Shown: one piece after another, positions 59,295 to 64,000 of the stretch | Position numbering within the stretch: position 1 is the stretch's first letter | Layout: each line of letters starts with the position of its first letter | Source of the DNA: Argentina anserina | Lineage: Eukaryota > Streptophyta > Magnoliopsida > Rosales > Rosaceae | DNA length: 64,000 bases | Reading direction: 5' to 3' | NCBI RefSeq assembly: GCF_933775445.1 | Contig: NC_065872.1 | Location: 22,630,001-22,694,000 of the forward strand | The notes under the pieces: generated by a model | The model's input: only the letters and a program-made list of their open reading frames with translations | Database searches by the model: none | What the model was told of the DNA's origin: nothing | Translations under genes and position numbers: made by a program

Positions 59295-60897
59295 TGTTGG
59301 GGTTGCAGTTGAAATCCCCTCTTAAAGCAGCAGTGATAGGAGCACAAAGTGCGACGTTCTTAATGTCTATATGCCCTATTCTTATGCTTTGTTACTTCTT
59401 ATTTAGTTGTTTTAGGTTCATATTTGTCATATGTATGTTCTAGGTAGAGCTATTTCGAATTTAGATGATTTGATGATGAAATTGTGCTAAGTGTTAGAAC
59501 TCCTTATTGAGCTAGGATTCCTTACTCGACTAGGACTCTACTTTCCTATTTTCATTCTTTCCTATTCCTTAATCGACGAATTCTTTTCAGGAAAGACAAA
59601 TCATATTTGGAAAGAAAGAAAAGTTGCCGAGTTGCATTCCTAGTTGAACAAGGAAATCATATTCGAGTTGAAGAAGAGAAGAGGAGGCCGGCCTAGCTAC
59701 TCCTAGTTGGACCAAGATTGTTGCTGAGCTGCCCTTTAGTGATCTTCCTATTGGACTTGGTTTCCTACATCCAGTTGGATATGGAGTACATAAATCAAAT
59801 CCATAACAAAGAGGATTTCAGTTTCCCAATTGGATTCTATCTCCTTATGGCACGGCAAGAAGGCTTCCTAAACCTCTATATATAGAGGCCGGCCTCTCCA
59901 TTCAGCAACATCATCAGCCTACACACAAAGCAACAGCCATAGCTCTGCCGAAACACTCTTCCATCCTCCAAGAAATCCTAAAACCGAAATTCATCCTTTT
60001 CCACCCTTTGGATTCGAAGCAAGTAGCCTAGGATCTTCGTTTGCTTGGAATAAACCCCGTAGGAATATTTCAAAGTGTAACTCTATAATCTTCATGTTTT
60101 ATTTCGATTTTATGTTTTCTTGTTCTTGGATGATTTCTGTTTTTGGTTTTGTTAAAGTTCAATTTAATCTTGTCTATGAGATAGTTGTTCTTTCGAATTG
60201 TGTATGATATAAAGATTTCGATTTCTCTTTCAAGGATTTCTGTTTTGATGCCGTGAGTTATTGTTTCATGTTCTTGATCAAATTTCGATTTGTTCTTATA
60301 TTGCATGTGTAATTGAGACAAGTAGTTGATATTGCATATGTTAATCATTCAAAGTTAGTACGATTATGATACAAGTAGTGGATTAATTGTGCTTTGGTTT
60401 TTCACCGATTTTGATCCTAAGTTCGGCAGTGGATAGGTACTTAAAACATGTTGATTTCTCTATGTGATATGTAATTGCATGATGAATTGGTATGTTAGAT
60501 TTCATAGCAAGACAAGTAGTTAAGCTCGAATGTATCCATGTATTAGGAATCAAGTAGGAACTTGATGCATGATCGAACTTAGTTTGGAACCTTGATACCT
60601 ACGGCATGAACATGAATGAGAAGGGAATTCGATGGCTTTGTTCTTACATGATTTGTTTGGTGATTGTTTATGTGTTGGTTGGTTGATCACATGTATATAT
60701 TAGTTTATGTTTTATTTACTGTTTTTATGACTCAATCCAAAATCTATATCAAACCTTAAAACCTTTATGAATTCGTGTAAGTATTGTGATCCTAAGCCCT
60801 GGCTGGATTCCCGGTTTGTGAACGATACCCTCTTGCTTTATACTACTATGATGTGTTCAGGGTTAAATATTGATGTCGAGTAATCGAACATTCATCA
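59295..60897 (+). repeat. 5' LTR of the Athila-type element (start uncertain)
   Basis: Contains a TATA box inside the palindrome CCTCTATATATAGAGG (59873-59888), with transcription expected near 59915. Ends in CA before the primer site. Confidence 0.65.
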
Positions 60898-60899
60898 AA

Positions 60900-60917
60900 T
60901 GGCGCCGTTGCCGGGGA
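60900..60917 (+). promoter_or_regulatory. Primer-binding site, tRNA-Asp type
   Basis: TGGCGCCGTTGCCGGGGA, the form widely seen in Athila elements. Confidence 0.88.
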
Positions 60918-61664
60918 TCCATTAGAGATGGATCCCTAACTTTTACTACGAATTCATTGTGAATACTGTACATTTGTATATTCTTATTCTTATTTCGTGT
61001 AACATATAGTAATGTATCTTAGGTTGTTGTTTTGGTGCTTGAGTGAATGATTGTTGTAGGTTGTAAATCGAACGGAATAGGTAAAGTCCCTTTTGTTAAT
61101 ATTAGCCTTAACCCTTCATGCTAGCTCTCGAATTTGCATGAGGTCGAGGACGGCTTTTATTAACACTTGGAGATTTGTCTAACACACAAGGTTAAGTCCA
61201 GCTGAGTAAGGGGCACGCTCTCTTATTACTCTGGTGCATGGGACCAAAATTGGATCTCAGAGAACTACTGACTGACATACATCTCGGTGATGGAGTCGAT
61301 AGGGAGTTCGCTCTCCGTAGTTCAACAAATGAGTCCTACCATGTTCACTATCTCTGATTGAGCTAAAGGCCTTTTGAAACAAAGACTTGATCTTGTGTCT
61401 AGGCATCAATACTTAGGCCGCACGTCCACCTTGATTTACAACTTAGAATCAATCGATCATTCAATCATTGAAATAGCAAAAAGAACTTGTGAATTGTATG
61501 AACTTGTGAAAACGTAAAGAACTAACTCTTTGTAAACAACATAGTTGCCGTGCCCTTCCCCCATAAGTGTGCGTGTGTATGACTAAGGGAAGGCACGAAT
61601 TTTATGTATCCATCATGTATTCTTCAATGCTAACTCGTTACCTTTCGTACAACAGGTACTATGC

Positions 61665-63599
61665 TTGTACGAATTTTCTAAGAAGACACAAGAGCTCAAG
61701 GATCGAATTCAAGCACTTAGAGATTTAAACAACTCTTTCATAAGTAGACCTTTGAATTTCGAAACATCTCCAAGCAATTCAACCTTAAACTCTTCACCTA
61801 GATCAGAAGAAGAGGAAGATCTGTCCTTTCCCTTCGTCTTCAATTCAGACTTAGACACAATTGCGGGCCGTGGCATAATTCCTGTTGGTGCTCCAATGGC
61901 ACTAAAGAACGCATTCATTCCCACCACCCCTGAATCATCCTCATGCATTGCTTTCACTCCACCTGATGAAGCTAACTTCTCCATTCATGTTCAATTTCTT
62001 GGGCAGCTGCCTAAGTACTCTGGTTCTTCAATGGAAGACCCTAATGTTCACCTTAGGGAGTTCTTGGACATTTGCAAGCTCCAATCGATTCATCATCTTT
62101 CTCAAGAAGGCTTGAGGTTGCTTTTGTTCCCATTTACCCTTAAGGATGATGCTAAACGTTGGTTGTATTCCTTGCCTGCAGGAATCATCACTACATGGGA
62201 GGAAATGACTAGGAGGTTCTTGAAGCAATTCTTCCCTGCTCAACTCACGAAAAGACTTAGGAGGGAGATTCAGAACTTCACTCAAAAAGATGGTGATTCA
62301 CTCTATGAGGCTTGGGAGGAATTTCAGGAACTACAAAGGAAGTGCCCTCACCATGGTATTTCGTTGGATGACTTGGTGCAATTCTTCTATGAAGGACTCG
62401 ACACCACCAATAAGAGCATGGTGGACTCGGCATGTGGCTGCACATTCATGAACAAAACCGGTCAAGAAGCTTACACCTTGATTGATGACTTGGCTGACAA
62501 CAATCGCCAATTTAGTTCCAAGGAGAAGAGAGGAAGCAAGAGCCGTGGGGTGTATGATGTTGATGCAAGGAATCAGATGGCTACTTTAGAAAGAAAGCTT
62601 GACGTGCTAGTCAAGGCATTCAATGGTTCGAGCATCAACCCTCAAGCATGTGGTATTTGTTCTTTCAAAGATCACACGATTGACAATTGTCCAAATGGTG
62701 CAATGACTGAAGAAGAGTTGAACTTTATGGGGCAACAAAGGCCTAGGTACGATCCATATTCGAACACATACAACTCTGGACTTAGAGATCATCCAAATTT
62801 TCGTTGGAGCAACAATGCTCAACCATCCAATGCTCAAGGTCAAGGACCTCGTCCTTCAGGTTTGTTTGTGAGGCCTCAGGTACCTCAAGGTTCTGCTCCC
62901 TTTAACTCTAATGTTCATGGTTCGAATAATGCATCTTCACCTAATTATGATGAACTTTTGAAGTCTCTTGCTCAAGGGCAACAAAATCTAAACTCTGCTA
63001 CTCAAGCTTTAGTTACAGGTCAACAAGCTCATTCTAAGGACATAACCGAGCTTAAGAAGCAGATGGGACAAGTGATCGATTTCATGGGCAAGATCCATGA
63101 AGGAGGGAAGTTGCCTAGCCAAACTGAGCCTAATCCGAACGTGAAGGCCATGGTGACACGAAGTGGGAGGATCTTGGATGCTCCATTGCAGCAACACAAG
63201 AAGGCCGTGCCTTCTAAAGGTAAGGAGGCCGAGAATTACAATGTCAAAGACTTAGAGAAGGACCCTGCCTCCTCTAAGGCCAATGATGCCGTGCCTCTAC
63301 CAAAAGAAGATCATGCCGTGCATGACAAAGGTAAGGATCCTAACTCTAGTGGTTTGGTTTCAACTAATGACCTTCCTCGTGTTCCCTTCCTTAGTAGATT
63401 TGCAAAGCAAAAGAAGGATGACTCTGATCAAGCCATGCTCGACATTTTCAAGAAGGTGGAAGTGAACATGCCTCTTATTGAATGCATACAACAAAATCCT
63501 AAGTATGCTAAGTTTTTGAAAGAATTGTGCACCAACAAGAGGATGACTCGAGAGAAGGAGGTTGTCACAATGAGTGAGACGGTTTCTGCCGTGCTCTAA
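61665..63599 (+). CDS. Athila-type gag, 644 codons, ends at a stop before protease
   Basis: Gag forms the particle that packages element RNA. The capsid part shows FLGQLPKYSGSSMEDPNVHL, WLYSLPAGIITTWEEMTRRF, SLYEAWEEFQELQRKCPHHG and LVQFFYEGLD at roughly residues 110-250, which is the Athila/Tat type. A Cys/His stretch (CGICSFKDHTIDNC) lies at about 330-345, then a Gln/Asn-rich linker and a basic end. The first codons contain no ATG (start shown is TTG); an ATG occurs at 61661 in another frame and in-frame at about residue 78, so the true start is uncertain, perhaps made by splicing of the leader. The TAA at 63597 is in frame with the protease that follows. Confidence 0.8.
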   Translation: MYEFSKKTQELKDRIQALRDLNNSFISRPLNFETSPSNSTLNSSPRSEEEEDLSFPFVFNSDLDTIAGRGIIPVGAPMALKNAFIPTTPESSSCIAFTPPDEANFSIHVQFLGQLPKYSGSSMEDPNVHLREFLDICKLQSIHHLSQEGLRLLLFPFTLKDDAKRWLYSLPAGIITTWEEMTRRFLKQFFPAQLTKRLRREIQNFTQKDGDSLYEAWEEFQELQRKCPHHGISLDDLVQFFYEGLDTTNKSMVDSACGCTFMNKTGQEAYTLIDDLADNNRQFSSKEKRGSKSRGVYDVDARNQMATLERKLDVLVKAFNGSSINPQACGICSFKDHTIDNCPNGAMTEEELNFMGQQRPRYDPYSNTYNSGLRDHPNFRWSNNAQPSNAQGQGPRPSGLFVRPQVPQGSAPFNSNVHGSNNASSPNYDELLKSLAQGQQNLNSATQALVTGQQAHSKDITELKKQMGQVIDFMGKIHEGGKLPSQTEPNPNVKAMVTRSGRILDAPLQQHKKAVPSKGKEAENYNVKDLEKDPASSKANDAVPLPKEDHAVHDKGKDPNSSGLVSTNDLPRVPFLSRFAKQKKDDSDQAMLDIFKKVEVNMPLIECIQQNPKYAKFLKELCTNKRMTREKEVVTMSETVSAVL

Positions 63600-64000
63600 A
63601 GGAAGCTACCACCAAAGCTTAAGGATCCAGGGAGTTTTTCTATCCCTTGTACAATCGGAAACATGACATTTGAAAAGATAATGTTAGACTTAGGTGCATC
63701 TATTAATGTAATGCCGCACTATATCTATGAGAACCTAGGTCTAGGTGATTTGAAACGTGATAATGTTGTGATTCGATTGGCTGATTGTTCCAACAAAGTT
63801 CCTTTGGGCTATGTTGAAGATGTTCTTGTGCAGGTTTCAAGCTTGATCTTTCCTGCCGACTTTTATGTCATTGACATGGAACCAACGGAGGCAGATGACA
63901 AGGAGGTCCCTATCTTGTTGGGTCGCCCCTTCATGAGGACTGCAAGAACAAAAATAGATGTGTTTAGTGGATCACTCACTTTTGAGTTCGATGGTGAAGT
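63600..64000 (+). CDS. Aspartic protease of the Athila-type element, partial
   Basis: In the gag frame after one TAA: KLPPKLKDPGSFSIPCTIGN, then the active site region LDLGASINVMP (Leu-Gly-Ala-Ser after Asp) at about 63688, and VPILLGRPFMRTARTKID. This is the retropepsin of plant Ty3/gypsy elements that cuts the polyprotein. The window ends inside it. Confidence 0.82.

Larger units (their letters stand above)
59295..64000 (+). mobile_element. Athila/Tat-type Ty3/gypsy element, cut by the window end
   Basis: The 5' LTR ends ATTCATCA at 60897, followed two bases later by the primer site TGGCGCCGTTGCCGGGGA (60900-60917), a tRNA-Asp-type site typical of Athila. Gag (61665-63599) and the start of protease follow. 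The LTR start is uncertain: TGTTGG at 59295 or TGTTAG at 59492. The rest is beyond 64000. Confidence 0.85.

Noticed and set aside
1..64000. Functional stand-alone tRNA, rRNA or snRNA genes
   Set aside because: By eye I found only isolated B-box-like motifs (34284, 34420) and no complete cloverleaf; a covariance-model scan would be needed to exclude small ones.

Overview
The window is nuclear DNA of a flowering plant, most likely a eudicot. The evidence is a spliced CYP98A cytochrome P450, a plant-type F-box gene remnant, a phytocystatin C-terminal domain, and a dense set of plant transposon families. A Rosaceae-like source is possible, but I cannot prove it from the sequence. Only one ordinary gene looks intact: CYP98A, 53409-55820 on the minus strand, three exons, 513 codons. 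Nearly everything else is mobile DNA or genes broken by it.

Layout. 1-4292: decayed PIF/Harbinger element on the minus strand with its Myb/SANT-like ORF1 and a DDE transposase. 4336-7573: non-autonomous CACTA element with a TTA target duplication. 7581-7987: foldback MITE directly beside it. 7990-13390: LINE remnant split by a ~3.85 kb LTR-like insertion. 13712-20147: Copia element on the minus strand with ~1 kb LTRs and a decayed polyprotein. 20838-27385: F-box gene (minus strand) broken by a hAT-like MITE (21316-22178) and a truncated Copia element (24001-27318). 27660-28545: a duplicated 136-bp block and a long inverted repeat. 30186-35386: second Copia copy with very short LTRs, itself carrying a hAT-like MITE (33999-34616). 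36085-36760: fragment of a Ty3/gypsy integrase end.

37355-48145: nearly complete, young Ty3/gypsy chromovirus-type element with 2.98 kb LTRs and a 5-bp TAAGC duplication; one frameshift breaks its polyprotein. 49500-50852: CACTA transposase-gene remnant with a terminal inverted repeat. 51690-52090: 3' tail of another Copia element. 52541-52971: two exons of a phytocystatin C-terminal domain. 53409-55820: CYP98A, with two AC-type MYB sites upstream. 57116-59270: LTR-like DNA. 59295-64000: Athila/Tat-type Ty3/gypsy element entering the window (LTR, tRNA-Asp-type primer site, gag, start of protease), cut by the window end.

The genes do not form an operon or pathway cluster. CYP98A acts in the phenylpropanoid pathway; its neighbours have no visible link to it. 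The main story is repeated nested insertion. The most unusual signals are a Copia element whose primer-binding position is perfectly complementary over 13 bases to its own LTR, a nine-copy TACGTA-rich array inside the gypsy LTR, and tRNA-like B-box sequences duplicated inside a MITE.
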